From: VYFG01 sp965203365
Lineage (GTDB): Bacteria > Pseudomonadota > Gammaproteobacteria > Arenicellales > Poriferihabitantaceae
NCBI GenBank assembly: GCA_965203365.1
Contig: OZ241878.1
Location: 1,736,001-1,800,000, forward strand
Direction of reading: 5' to 3'
Length of the DNA: 64,000 nt
The notes beneath the pieces are model-generated. The model made no database searches. It was given only the letters and a program-made list of their open reading frames with translations, and was not told the origin of the DNA. Both the position numbers and the translations under genes were made by a program. Each line of letters begins with the position of its first letter. The first letter of the stretch is position 1. Of this stretch, positions 56,279 to 64,000 are shown piece after piece.

Positions 56279-56938
56279 TCAATCCACCACCCCGTCGATA
56301 TAGGGTTCGAACACATCGACATGGACGACGGTTCGCGCTTCCCCGAATCCTGGCCCCCACAGTTCATCTGCCACAAAACGGATGCCGTATAGGTACTGGG
56401 GAATTCTTCGTCCCGACAGGGCATGCTCATCTGGAAAGACATGCGCCCCGTGGCAAGACCGGATCTCTCCGACACGGCCGCGGATATATCGAGGCATCCG
56501 GGTGTGAGAATGGGGATGGTGGTTCACAATACGCACCGAGTCGCCGACCCGAAACCGCGCCGAGTGTGGGGCTTCCATCCGGGTGGGTCCGCCACGTGCC
56601 AGCAGTGTCGACACCCGATTTTCGGGGACCGGATTGAAAGTCCGACCGTCCTCGGCACGACCCGTCGCCATTTCCGCAACCGTCACGAGACCTTTTTCCA
56701 CCAGCAGTGTCTCCAGCCCATGCAGCCAGTGTTCGTAGTAGCGGCTGCCGAGATAGTGCGCCGGCTCCATCCGTTCCCGGGCCGCTCGAGACATATCGAG
56801 GTTCCAATGTCCACACATTCCACAGGCGAGGGTCAGGCGAAAGACCCGCTCCTCCCAGGCATATGCAAAATGGGCTTCTTGGCTGCGATCAATCGCCCCC
56901 AAGCCGTGCATCCCACCGAGATCATGGGCTCCGTCCAT
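56279..56938 (-). CDS. nthB: Nitrile hydratase beta subunit
   Basis: A 219-aa beta subunit. The N-terminus MDGAHDLGGMHGLG is the family hallmark. The C-terminal SH3-like half contains RFRVGDSVRIVNHHPHSHTRMPRYIRGRVGEI and ends in VDVFEPYI. It contributes Arg residues that contact the metal site of the alpha subunit. ATG 56938 overlaps the alpha stop by one base (TGATG). The longer open frame to 57340 is not needed. Confidence 0.95.
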   Translation of the reverse strand: MDGAHDLGGMHGLGAIDRSQEAHFAYAWEERVFRLTLACGMCGHWNLDMSRAARERMEPAHYLGSRYYEHWLHGLETLLVEKGLVTVAEMATGRAEDGRTFNPVPENRVSTLLARGGPTRMEAPHSARFRVGDSVRIVNHHPHSHTRMPRYIRGRVGEIRSCHGAHVFPDEHALSGRRIPQYLYGIRFVADELWGPGFGEARTVVHVDVFEPYIDGVVD

Positions 56939-57546
56939 CAGGGTGTCGTCACCAGTGCCGTACCGACCATGGTGTCCCGATGCACCAATGCCGCCAGTTC
57001 CTCCATCGTCAGATCTTGTGTGGCTTTCGGGCGGCGAGGCAGCACGAGATAGCGGATTTCCGCCGTGGAATCCCATACACGCACTTCCACCCCCGGGGCT
57101 AAGGTGACACCCAACTCCGCCAAGACTGTCCTCGGTTCCCGCACCGCTCTCGCGCGATACTCCGAAGATTTGTACCATGTGGGAGGAAGCCCCAACACGG
57201 GCCAAGGATAGCACGAGCACAGCGTGCAGACGACCAGATTGTGCACCTGATCTGTATTTTCCACCACGACCATATGTTCTCCTTGACGACCGGCATAGCC
57301 ACAATCCCGAATCGCGGCGGTGGCATCTTCCAGGAGCCATGCCTTGAAGGTCGGATCCGTCCAGGCCCTAGCCACCACCCGGGCGCCATTCTGCGGCCCG
57401 ATTCGATGCACATAGGTGTCGACCAGCTTGTCCATGGCCAGTAGATCCACCAACCCCTTTTCCAGAAGCAGAGCCTCCAGGTTGCTGACACGTTCCTCGA
57501 TTTCACTGGACTGGGCCAAATGATGGGGGTGATCGGGGTCGTTCAT
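56938..57546 (-). CDS. nthA: Nitrile hydratase alpha subunit, cobalt type
   Basis: A 202-aa alpha subunit. The metal site VCTLCSCYPW supplies three Cys ligands (107, 110, 112), the middle two normally oxidised after metal loading. The T after the first Cys marks the cobalt type; iron enzymes have S. The enzyme hydrates nitriles to amides. ATG 57546 overlaps the stop of a 54-codon upstream ORF (ATGA) and has no ribosome-binding site of its own. Confidence 0.95.
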   Translation of the reverse strand: MNDPDHPHHLAQSSEIEERVSNLEALLLEKGLVDLLAMDKLVDTYVHRIGPQNGARVVARAWTDPTFKAWLLEDATAAIRDCGYAGRQGEHMVVVENTDQVHNLVVCTLCSCYPWPVLGLPPTWYKSSEYRARAVREPRTVLAELGVTLAPGVEVRVWDSTAEIRYLVLPRRPKATQDLTMEELAALVHRDTMVGTALVTTP

Positions 57547-57707
57547 GGAGTCGGAATCATTTTGGGTTGGTCAATCGGATTTTCCCATAGATCGGATACC
57601 GACAACAGATCAATGCGGACCAAGGTCAAGGGGCCCGTCAAGAGACCCGGCCGGACCACAGCCAGATTCCGGATGAGCTCCTCTAAGGTACCCTGTTTGC
57701 GGGTCAT
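57543..57707 (-). CDS. Small ORF leading the nitrile hydratase operon
   Basis: A 54-codon frame begins with ATG 57707, preceded by AGGGAAGG with 5 bases between. It ends in TGA overlapping the nitrile hydratase alpha ATG. The product starts MTRKQGTLEELIRNLAVVRP and ends DQPKMIPTP. It has no Cys or transmembrane segment. The ribosome-binding site and the 4-base overlap make translation likely and suggest it couples expression of the alpha gene. Function is unknown: it may be a leader peptide or a small partner protein. Confidence 0.6.
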   Translation of the reverse strand: MTRKQGTLEELIRNLAVVRPGLLTGPLTLVRIDLLSVSDLWENPIDQPKMIPTP

Positions 57708-58253
57708 GCGAACCTTCCCTAGACCGCACGTTAGGGTTGCCGGTCAACCAGCGCACATATCATGACGGGCTGAATCATCGTGAAGGCGGCCAGCGTCGAT
57801 GGACTGGAACTGTGGGTGTGTCAAGCAGACCCCAATTGACGTTCAGCTCTCTCACAAGAAGGCGCGGTAGGCGATGTTGTGCCGTCGTCAACTGACCAGA
57901 GATGTCAGTGACCCGATGCCACCAAACGCCAAGGCTTACAGGCAAGTTGCCTTGAGTCTACTCGGGACCCCATGGTCGAGCGTTACCAATGCCATGGAGA
58001 AGAACGGGCCCATGGGTTGAGAGTTTGGTACTCGACCAGTGCGGAACATCCGACCAGGTCAATGAAGGTAACCGACAACTCAGACCCCTGCGAATCGGTC
58101 AGCTGTAATGCCTTGCCGAGCCGAAAAGAAACCGGCTGCGAATGTCCTTCCTCAATGGACATCTTGTCGGCATACAGCTATGTCCGATCCGAGGAATCGA
58201 GCACCGGATTTATTCGACCGCGAAATCCGGGAAGATGGCGACTCTCCCCCCTT
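57708..58253. other. Gap without recognisable gene
   Basis: About 550 bases between the amidase and the nitrile hydratase operon. It should hold the operon promoter. No cobalamin riboswitch, terminator or other gene was recognised. Confidence 0.45.
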
Positions 58254-59612
58254 TCAATGGGCATTTCCCAGCAAGTGCTCCACCCGGGATGCCAAATCAT
58301 AAAGCTGGCGATCATGGCCATGAGGCATGGTCAACATCAGACCGACGGGCGCATCGCCCTCCTGATGACAGGGAAGACTGATCGCACAGCCGTCAAGATA
58401 ATTCACCGCCGCCGTGTTGCGTAGGCAGCGCAGGTTCACCGGACCTGTCTTCTCCGGTTCCTGGATGGAGGATACCGGTGGTGGGACACAGACCACGGTG
58501 GGATAGATAATCGCTGACACTGCACTGGCCTGAAATGCGGCGGCGAAACGACGGGCAAGTTCCGTCTTTTCAGCATAACGGTCTTCCTGGTCCTCAGCCT
58601 TCACGTGACGGCCCATCATCATCCGCTGACGTACATAGGGATCGTATTCATCCCCCCGACTTTCCAGTTTCTCAGCGTGAGACTGCCAGGCTTCATATGG
58701 CACCACCGGCCGCTGAAGAAACATCTCGACACTGTCATCAATGACCGGCATTGTCTGCCATTTGACCGTCATCCCGCCCACTTCCAACCGTTCGATGGCT
58801 CGAGTGAAATCTCGTGATACCTCGGGATCCAGATCGGACATGACGACCCCATCGGGGATCAGCAAGGTTGTCTGTTTGGGATCAGGGGGCGTAAGGGCCG
58901 GCAGACCGCCTCGATATCCCCCTGACATGACGTGATCCAGAAGAAAGCAAGTATCCACATCCACCCCAAGTGGACCGGGTGCATCGGATGTCGGGGATAG
59001 TGGGTAGATCCCCTCCAGAGACAGTCGGCCATAACTGGGCTTCATACCGACGATCCCATTGAAGGCGGCCGGTATCCGGCACGAACCAGCCGTATCCGAA
59101 CCCAACGTGCCCGGAACGATGCCGAGGGCAACACTGACTGCACTGCCCGAGGAAGACCCCCCCGGCAACCGACCGGTCTCACGGTCCCAGATCGAATAAA
59201 TTGGCGGGTGATGGGGATTGATGCCCATGCCGCTGAAAGCAAACTCGCTCATGTTGGTCCGCCCGAGAAAGAGAAAGCCCGCTTCTCTCAGCGAAGAGAC
59301 CACCACCGCATCGCGGCTTTCCACTGGTGCGGTATCCTTGAGAACTCGGGAGCCCGCCAGGGTTTTCTGACCCTGAACATTGTAGAGATCCTTGAGTGAG
59401 ACGGGAATGCCGGCCAACGGCCCGACTTGACCGGCAAGGCGTTCTTGATCGATCTTCCGAGCCTTGTCAGGTAGACTTTCATCGAGTTCGGTGAAGATTC
59501 CACTGCTTTCCATTGCCGCCTGACATGCCCGTTCGGCCAAGTCAACCGAAGTCAGTTGACCGGACATCAGCGAGTTGGCCAATTGTCGAATGCCTGACAG
59601 TTTGGACATCAT
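58254..59612 (-). CDS. Amidase (amidase signature family)
   Basis: A 452-aa amidase that hydrolyses amides to acids. The catalytic triad is visible: Lys74 in IPVSLKDLYN, the cis-Ser in GGSSSGSA (about 153/154) and the nucleophile Ser177 in GSDTAGSCRIP. The usual second Gly of GSDTGGS is Ala and the following residue is Cys. Beside a nitrile hydratase it would complete the nitrile-to-acid route, though on its own transcript. The start ATG 59612 or 59609 gives the normal N-terminus. Confidence 0.9.
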   Translation of the reverse strand: MMSKLSGIRQLANSLMSGQLTSVDLAERACQAAMESSGIFTELDESLPDKARKIDQERLAGQVGPLAGIPVSLKDLYNVQGQKTLAGSRVLKDTAPVESRDAVVVSSLREAGFLFLGRTNMSEFAFSGMGINPHHPPIYSIWDRETGRLPGGSSSGSAVSVALGIVPGTLGSDTAGSCRIPAAFNGIVGMKPSYGRLSLEGIYPLSPTSDAPGPLGVDVDTCFLLDHVMSGGYRGGLPALTPPDPKQTTLLIPDGVVMSDLDPEVSRDFTRAIERLEVGGMTVKWQTMPVIDDSVEMFLQRPVVPYEAWQSHAEKLESRGDEYDPYVRQRMMMGRHVKAEDQEDRYAEKTELARRFAAAFQASAVSAIIYPTVVCVPPPVSSIQEPEKTGPVNLRCLRNTAAVNYLDGCAISLPCHQEGDAPVGLMLTMPHGHDRQLYDLASRVEHLLGNAH

Positions 59613-60042
59613 GAGGTGACTGGTGGGTGTCCGGGTATTTTACATGGCAACAGGGTTCGAGCGGATTGTAGTGGCGACGGTCAGACTCCTGACAATGCGA
59701 CATGAACACTCTGCCGAAATCAAGCGGGGCCGGTCGTGACCACGAAACCGTCAAAGCCTTGTTGCGAAAAGAAGTCGCCCTGATTCCCACATGAGGCCAT
59801 TCACGCCCGGTACAGCTGCATTTGGAGTACTATCCGAGTCGGAGCGAAGGCGAATCGGGTCGCAGGTTGCCATTGGACATGGACCAGCCACCGACCGAGA
59901 CCCGCCATGCGCCTGATGAATCCGAAGGGGTCGAAACATAAAAAACGTAAAATCATGTTTCCCTCCGCGATCAATTATGCTATGCTGCACTGCACAATAT
60001 CCGTTGACAGTTACATTCACTCTGAAAATCAGGAGATTCGAC
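59613..60042. other. Gap before the phasin gene
   Basis: Divergent promoters of the amidase and the phasin should lie here. A near-match to the PhaR-type motif CTGC-N3-GCAG, reading CTGC-ACT-GCAC, is found at 59985-59995. No other gene is recognised. Confidence 0.45.
59985..59995 (+). promoter_or_regulatory. Candidate PhaR-like site upstream of the phasin gene
   Basis: CTGCACTGCAC resembles the CTGC-N3/4-GCAG target described for PhaR repressors of phasin genes, except for its last base. It lies about 50 bases before the phasin start. The motif is short and could be chance. Confidence 0.25.
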
Positions 60043-60393
60043 ATGGCGAAAACACCAGAAAACAAGTCGCTGGAAAGCGCAATGGCCCCGGTGGTGGCTT
60101 TTAACAAGCTCGTGATCAAGAACGCCGAAGAGGCCTTCAACATGCAAATTGCCAGCCTCCAGACCTACACCAAGATGAGTCTTGACAACCTCAACGCCAG
60201 TCTGGATGTGCGCGATGCCGAGGATGTCAAGGCCTACGCAGAAAAGCAAAAGAACATGGCCCAAAAAATCACCGACCAGATGGCCTCCGATACCAAGGCC
60301 TTCAGTGAATTGAACGCTCGATTCCTTGAAGAGGCTCGCGCCCTGACCGAAGCCAGCGTCAAGGCAGCCGCAGAAGCCAGTCAGGACCACTGA
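60043..60393 (+). CDS. Phasin family protein
   Basis: A 116-aa, Ala-rich, mostly helical protein of the phasin_2 type (FNKLVIKNAEEAFNMQIASLQTYTKMSLDNLNASLDVRDAEDVKAYAEKQKN). Phasins coat polyhydroxyalkanoate granules. ATG 60043 is preceded by AGGAGA with 6 bases between; the frame opens at 59977. No polyhydroxyalkanoate synthesis genes are in the window. Confidence 0.85.
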   Translation: MAKTPENKSLESAMAPVVAFNKLVIKNAEEAFNMQIASLQTYTKMSLDNLNASLDVRDAEDVKAYAEKQKNMAQKITDQMASDTKAFSELNARFLEEARALTEASVKAAAEASQDH

Positions 60394-60766
60394 CCATCAA
60401 TCCAGTCACTGGAAGGGGGCGGAACAACGACAAGGCGAGTCCGAGGCGGCTTGCCGGAATCGGCCGGGCTTTCGATACCACCAGCAGAACCATTGCCTCT
60501 GCGCCAAGGCGCAACGCATCCGGTGTCCGGAATCCAGGGCGTTGACCAGCCTGCCCCCGAGGGTGCATCAAGAGGGCGATGTCCGACCTGCATGACCACA
60601 GGAGTCGAGAAAGACCTCCTCTCAGGCTCCCATCAAACACCAGTCAGGCAAATTGATCTGACCAGCATAAAATAATTTCCAACAAAATCAATATATTGTC
60701 AATTAATTGGGATACTGTTACCCCCCAATTCCCTTATTTTATCAAGCAACGATCAAGCAAATTTCC
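60394..60766. other. Gap with a hairpin and AT-rich end
   Basis: The right end is AT-rich. A hairpin AATTGGG-N12-CCCAATT lies at 60705-60730 near the 3' end of the AlbA-type gene; it may stop its transcript, though no strong T run follows. No gene is recognised. Confidence 0.5.
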
Positions 60767-62237
60767 CTAAGCCCACCACGGTACATAACGCGTGGCTTTC
60801 CTACCAGCGCTCTTGTCATAGGGCTTAATGGCTCCAGCATCAAGTGCTTGTTTGATCATTCGGCTTACCAGAGCACTATTTTTCGGAGGGATACCGAACC
60901 GGTCCCGCAAGGTGGTATTGTTCATCGACTGCCGGTTCAGATGCCTGAGCACAGCGTGCAGATAACAAGCCCGAATTCTCGCTTCCCTATCCATTTCCTT
61001 CAGCGCCCGGTAGGAAAACAGCACAACTCGAGTATGCTCTGCAAAGGCTTCAAAAATCGGGGCCGGCAACCGGTGAATCTCCGTTTGCGAGACGACTTTA
61101 TCAACGCCACTACCCCGTTCTTCGCAAAAGCCGATGCGTCGCATCAAGGAGGCCAAGCCCTCATTGCGACTACGTGGGGGGCTGTCCAGAAAGCGGTCAG
61201 TGGCTACCAGCGGAGGGCCTGGATTGGTAACCTCCATACGGTGAATGAAATACTTCGATCATTGGGCCAGAGCCAGTCAAGTTGAAATCCTGATGGATCA
61301 CGGCATTCGCAACCAGTTCGCGCAAGGCCAATTCAGGATACATGGGCACTTCACGACGGATGGCTTTGCCCATCTTTTCATTGGATGGCAAGAGCGTCAT
61401 TAAGGTATCCATCAGGCCCTCAAAGCCAATGGCATAACCCTTTTTACATTGGAGTTCACGAATGGTCTCAAAGCGATCATCCCCCTTATACAAAATCAAA
61501 CGTACCGCTTTGCGAGATAGATGCCGGAAGCTGCCGAGTCGCCTGGCGAATAAAATCGCGCCAAGGTTCGTGACATGCCAAAGCCCTGATTCGGACTGTT
61601 CGATCAACTGATCGGCGCGTAACGCCTTTAAAATTCCTTCTCGCCCCTCTGGTAACGGGAGGTCCAGCAGGTCAAAATAAACCGGATAGTCCAGCAGTTT
61701 AAGTACTTCTTCTCCACGGATATTTTCTGCTGCGATTTGTTGTTCAAACGGCAAACGATCAAATATACGCCATAGCTCACGCTCTTTTTCGGGGAAAGTG
61801 CGCAGTTTTTTCTTGTAGGATCCAACACGAATAAACTCGGTGCCATCAAACTGAACCGGGGTGTGAGATGCGGCCTGAATTTCCAGTATGACGATCGGCA
61901 AATCATTTGCAGATTGGAACGCATAAAAGTAGAAATCAATCTTTGGCGTAATTTTTTGCAAAAGCCAGCTTTCCAGTTCCTGTTGTTTGTGTCTGGCCGC
62001 ACCGGGCTTAAACGTTGTGCCCAATACTGTATGAGCTTCATTGTGAATCCCCCAAACCACAAAAGCGCTTTTTTTACCGTAAAGCGCCGCCGAGTTGGCC
62101 AGAGCAGAGATATATTCACCTATCTGGACCGGATCGTTATTATCTTGCTTAAACTCTACCCACTCGGTTTCCCGAGAAAGGGCTAGCAACTCCTTTAGCA
62201 GGGAGCGCAAGTCATCAAGTGTGCGTGCCGGCGCCAT
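60767..62237 (-). pseudogene. AlbA_2/Schlafen-type ATP-binding protein with one frameshift
   Basis: A gene of about 490 codons split by a single frameshift near 61247. The first part (62237-61248) has the AlbA_2-like core ETEWVEFKQDNNDP near residue 22, then HIVQFDGTEFIRVGSYKKKLRTFPEKE-like TPVQFDGTEFIRVGSYKKK. Past the break, IHRMEVTNPGPPL continues with DSPPRSRNEGLASLMRRIGFCEERGSGVDKV, typical of the family's ATPase-like C-terminus, and ends in a winged helix. Removing one base in the TTTC run restores it. The lower GC than in neighbours suggests acquired DNA. A sequencing error or programmed shift is also possible. Confidence 0.75.
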
Positions 62238-62948
62238 AATTTACCTTTTCGCGAACAACTGATGGTCTCCCTTCTCCATTGAATCCGGCATGATGGCTAG
62301 GCACTGACTTTCTCGCCCGGGTTCTTTCTCTGGGACCTCCCGATACCAGAAGACATGATCTTCTTGGGAAGATTCTTGATGTGCAGAGCCCACTTTGTCT
62401 GCAGAAAACTCGGATGGCGATCGATTCAACGTCCATCGCTATGCTTGCCTGTACCAGTCCGTCTGTCATCGTCATACCCTCAGAACAAGCCGAAGAAACG
62501 CTTAAAGAAAGCCGCCAACTTATTCAGGACCGTTTGCTTCTTCAACGCATGACAGTTGTTTCGATTGAACCTTGAAACCGGCGACAGGATCTTCGTAATG
62601 GCGGTGCCGGTGACTGGTATCGCACCGTCCCGGAACACATTCGCAATAAATCCGTTGATCGCGTGACGAACTGTTTGCAATCGGTGAATTGGTGCCGCCA
62701 TGCTGATCAAGGGAAGACCCCCATACACGGATGCTGACGTTTATGGTCACGCTACACACTTTGGACCTCATCCGTGGGGGGCCATTGTGTGTGCATCATA
62801 ACAAAGAAGCTTGAAGATATCACTGCTGGGTATTACCCGCCCACCGGGGAAAACCGGGGAGATGAGTCGATTATTTTTGGTCATTGCAGCGCATTTCATG
62901 CAACGGATTTCTATCTTTGGTCATTGATAATCACACTCTTGGAGTGGC
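62238..62948. other. Gap with small uncertain ORFs
   Basis: Besides a small ORF at 62241-62429, a minus-strand frame (62480-62728, 82 codons) and a plus-strand frame (62381-62575, 64 codons) overlap here. Neither resembles a known family. The plus-strand one has a Glu/Gln/Leu-rich helix-like segment. Confidence 0.4.
62241..62429 (-). CDS. Possible small ORF upstream of the AlbA-type gene
   Basis: A 62-codon frame ends in TAA three bases before the AlbA-type ATG (62237). An AAAAGG that could serve as that gene's ribosome-binding site lies in its last codons. The product contains HQESSQEDHVFWYREVPEKE. Its only start is TTG 62429, and an ATG-started frame (62475) runs into it in another phase, so this may be the tail of a frameshifted gene. 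Function unknown. Confidence 0.3.
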   Translation of the reverse strand: MNRSPSEFSADKVGSAHQESSQEDHVFWYREVPEKEPGRESQCLAIMPDSMEKGDHQLFAKR

Positions 62949-64000
62949 TTACACCAACTGTTCTGAGGTCTGTCTCGACAGGGAAATGTCACTTGATTTG
63001 AGATGCAGGTCGCGTTGGGGAAAGGGGATTTCGATGCCATGTTCAAGAAACAGTTCCCAAACCCTGAGCAGGACCTGGCTGATCACATTAGAACGTCCCT
63101 CGGCCGGGTCGTCGATCCAAATCCGCACCTCCAAATCGATTGAACTGTCTCCAAACCCCCGAAGCAGACACTGTACCGGCGGGTCGGACAAGACCCGACC
63201 CACGCCTATCGGCGCCTCGCGACACAGATCCATTGCGAGGAGAAGATCGGACCGATAGGAAATACCGATCGGGATATTGAGACGGACAGCCTTGTCACTG
63301 TGAGACCAGTTCTCGACCCGCTGGGTGATAAACTCTTCGTTCGGGATTAGGTATTCGACCCCGTCTCGTGTCCGCACCGCAGCATAACGGGCCCCGAGCG
63401 AAGCCACCCAGCCGTAGGTGCCACCGACGGCAATGACGTCGTTGGGCTTGATTGACTTGTCCATCAGCAGCAGGAGGCCGCAAACCAGATTCGATACCAC
63501 CTTCTGCAACCCGATACCGATACCGATGCCCAACGCCCCCCCGAATACGGTCAGCGCCGTCAGGTCGATTCCCACGCTGCCGATCGCCATAAGGACCGCC
63601 AGTGCGACCAAGGCAATCTTGATGATTTTGACCACCAGAACCTGGGCTGATGGGGTCAGGCTGTCTGACTGACCGATTTTCCGCTCAAACAGGTGGGAGA
63701 GCACCCCTACCGTCCATAGCAAGACGCCCAGAGCCAAAACTCCTTTCGCCAACGAGAGCAGCGAAATCCGCACTTGTCCGAACGTCATCCCGACGCTGTC
63801 GAGCACAGCGAGCGTTGGTCCATACAGTCCAACCGAAACCAAGGCCGCCATCGCCCAAGCCGTCCATGCAATCGACCGGGCCAGTAGTTGGTTCTCAATG
63901 TATCCGGTCAGCAGACTCACCAGCACCCAAGCACCAACAAAGCTGGCGGCAATTTGCGTCAGGTGGTGGCCGAACAGGGCAGTCCGCGACCCCACTTCCA
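62949..64000 (-). CDS. MscS-family mechanosensitive channel (5' end outside the window)
   Basis: The last 348 codons of a MscS-type membrane protein. Several hydrophobic segments precede a pore helix region GIDLTALTVFGGALGIGIGIGLQKVVSNLVCGLLLL. The beta domain GTYGWVASLGARYAAVRTRDGVEYLIPNEEFI follows, and then the C-terminal alpha/beta domain. It should protect against hypo-osmotic shock or serve in signalling. No in-frame stop occurs between 63995 and the window edge, so the gene continues beyond it. Confidence 0.9.
   Translation of the reverse strand, partial: EVGSRTALFGHHLTQIAASFVGAWVLVSLLTGYIENQLLARSIAWTAWAMAALVSVGLYGPTLAVLDSVGMTFGQVRISLLSLAKGVLALGVLLWTVGVLSHLFERKIGQSDSLTPSAQVLVVKIIKIALVALAVLMAIGSVGIDLTALTVFGGALGIGIGIGLQKVVSNLVCGLLLLMDKSIKPNDVIAVGGTYGWVASLGARYAAVRTRDGVEYLIPNEEFITQRVENWSHSDKAVRLNIPIGISYRSDLLLAMDLCREAPIGVGRVLSDPPVQCLLRGFGDSSIDLEVRIWIDDPAEGRSNVISQVLLRVWELFLEHGIEIPFPQRDLHLKSSDISLSRQTSEQLV

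Noticed and set aside
56938..57546. Thiocyanate hydrolase in place of nitrile hydratase
   Set aside because: The metal motif is shared, but the beta and alpha proteins are separate and have nitrile hydratase termini; a three-subunit layout is absent.

Overview
This window looks like chromosome from a gammaproteobacterium. The dapB-carA-carB-greA and ftsK-lolA-rarA-crcB-serS blocks, HspQ, a FadE-type acyl-CoA dehydrogenase and an OxyR with both redox cysteines all fit that group. The DNA is fairly GC-rich. Roughly three quarters to four fifths of it is coding. The rest is long gaps holding decayed genes: two IS30-type transposase remnants, a shredded Uma2-type endonuclease, an RTX-protein tail and a frameshifted AlbA-type ATPase. 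This suggests a genome that is losing mobile and accessory DNA. No rRNA, tRNA or CRISPR array was recognised.

Layout. 0.6-1.7 kb: a coupled RidA/DUF1028 pair (+). 1.8-8.7 kb: a minus-strand cluster with a DUF1989-GcvT fusion enzyme, a glycine betaine/proline-type ABC transporter (binding protein, ATPase, enlarged permease) and an alpha/beta hydrolase. It looks like uptake and breakdown of an N-methylated or quaternary-ammonium compound. 8.8-15.4 kb: an IS30 remnant, a D-cysteine desulfhydrase-like PLP enzyme, a LacI-type regulator, hspQ, oxyR and azlCD. 15.5-24.5 kb: a divergent FadE-like protein, an XRE/DUF4258 pair behind a very AT-rich promoter region, a Uma2 pseudogene, a DUF192 protein and an MFS carrier. 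24.8-28.3 kb: a tungstate transporter operon (tupB, ATPase, tupA) with a ModE-like regulator.

28.5-34.4 kb: dapB-carA-carB-greA, with a strong intrinsic terminator in the dapB-carA gap that is placed like an attenuator. 35-36.5 kb: an SDR enzyme and the RTX remnant. 36.7-43.8 kb: serS, crcB, rarA, lolA, ftsK and a RluC-type gene. 43.8-46.6 kb: divergent genes for a PuuB-like oxidase and a PuuA-like glutamine synthetase. A Fur-box-like sequence lies between them. 47.3-52.3 kb: an RTX calcium-binding protein, a second IS30 remnant, a dimethylargininase-like enzyme and a Tat-exported oligopeptide-type binding protein.

52.6-59.6 kb: a compact minus-strand cluster with a cobalt-type nitrile hydratase (alpha, beta, accessory), a HAD phosphatase and cobT-cobC-cobS, preceded by an amidase. 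A 54-codon ORF with a good ribosome-binding site overlaps the start of the nitrile hydratase alpha gene. The end of the window has a phasin, the frameshifted AlbA-type gene and a partial MscS-type channel.

Many of the accessory genes handle nitrogen compounds: betaine-like solutes, nitriles and amides, polyamines, methylated arginine and peptides. This fits a heterotroph or host-associated bacterium that scavenges organic nitrogen, which is an inference. The features least explained by known families are the DUF1989-GcvT/ABC cluster, the small ORF leading the nitrile hydratase operon, the XRE/DUF4258 pair and the FadE-like protein that seems to lack catalytic motifs.
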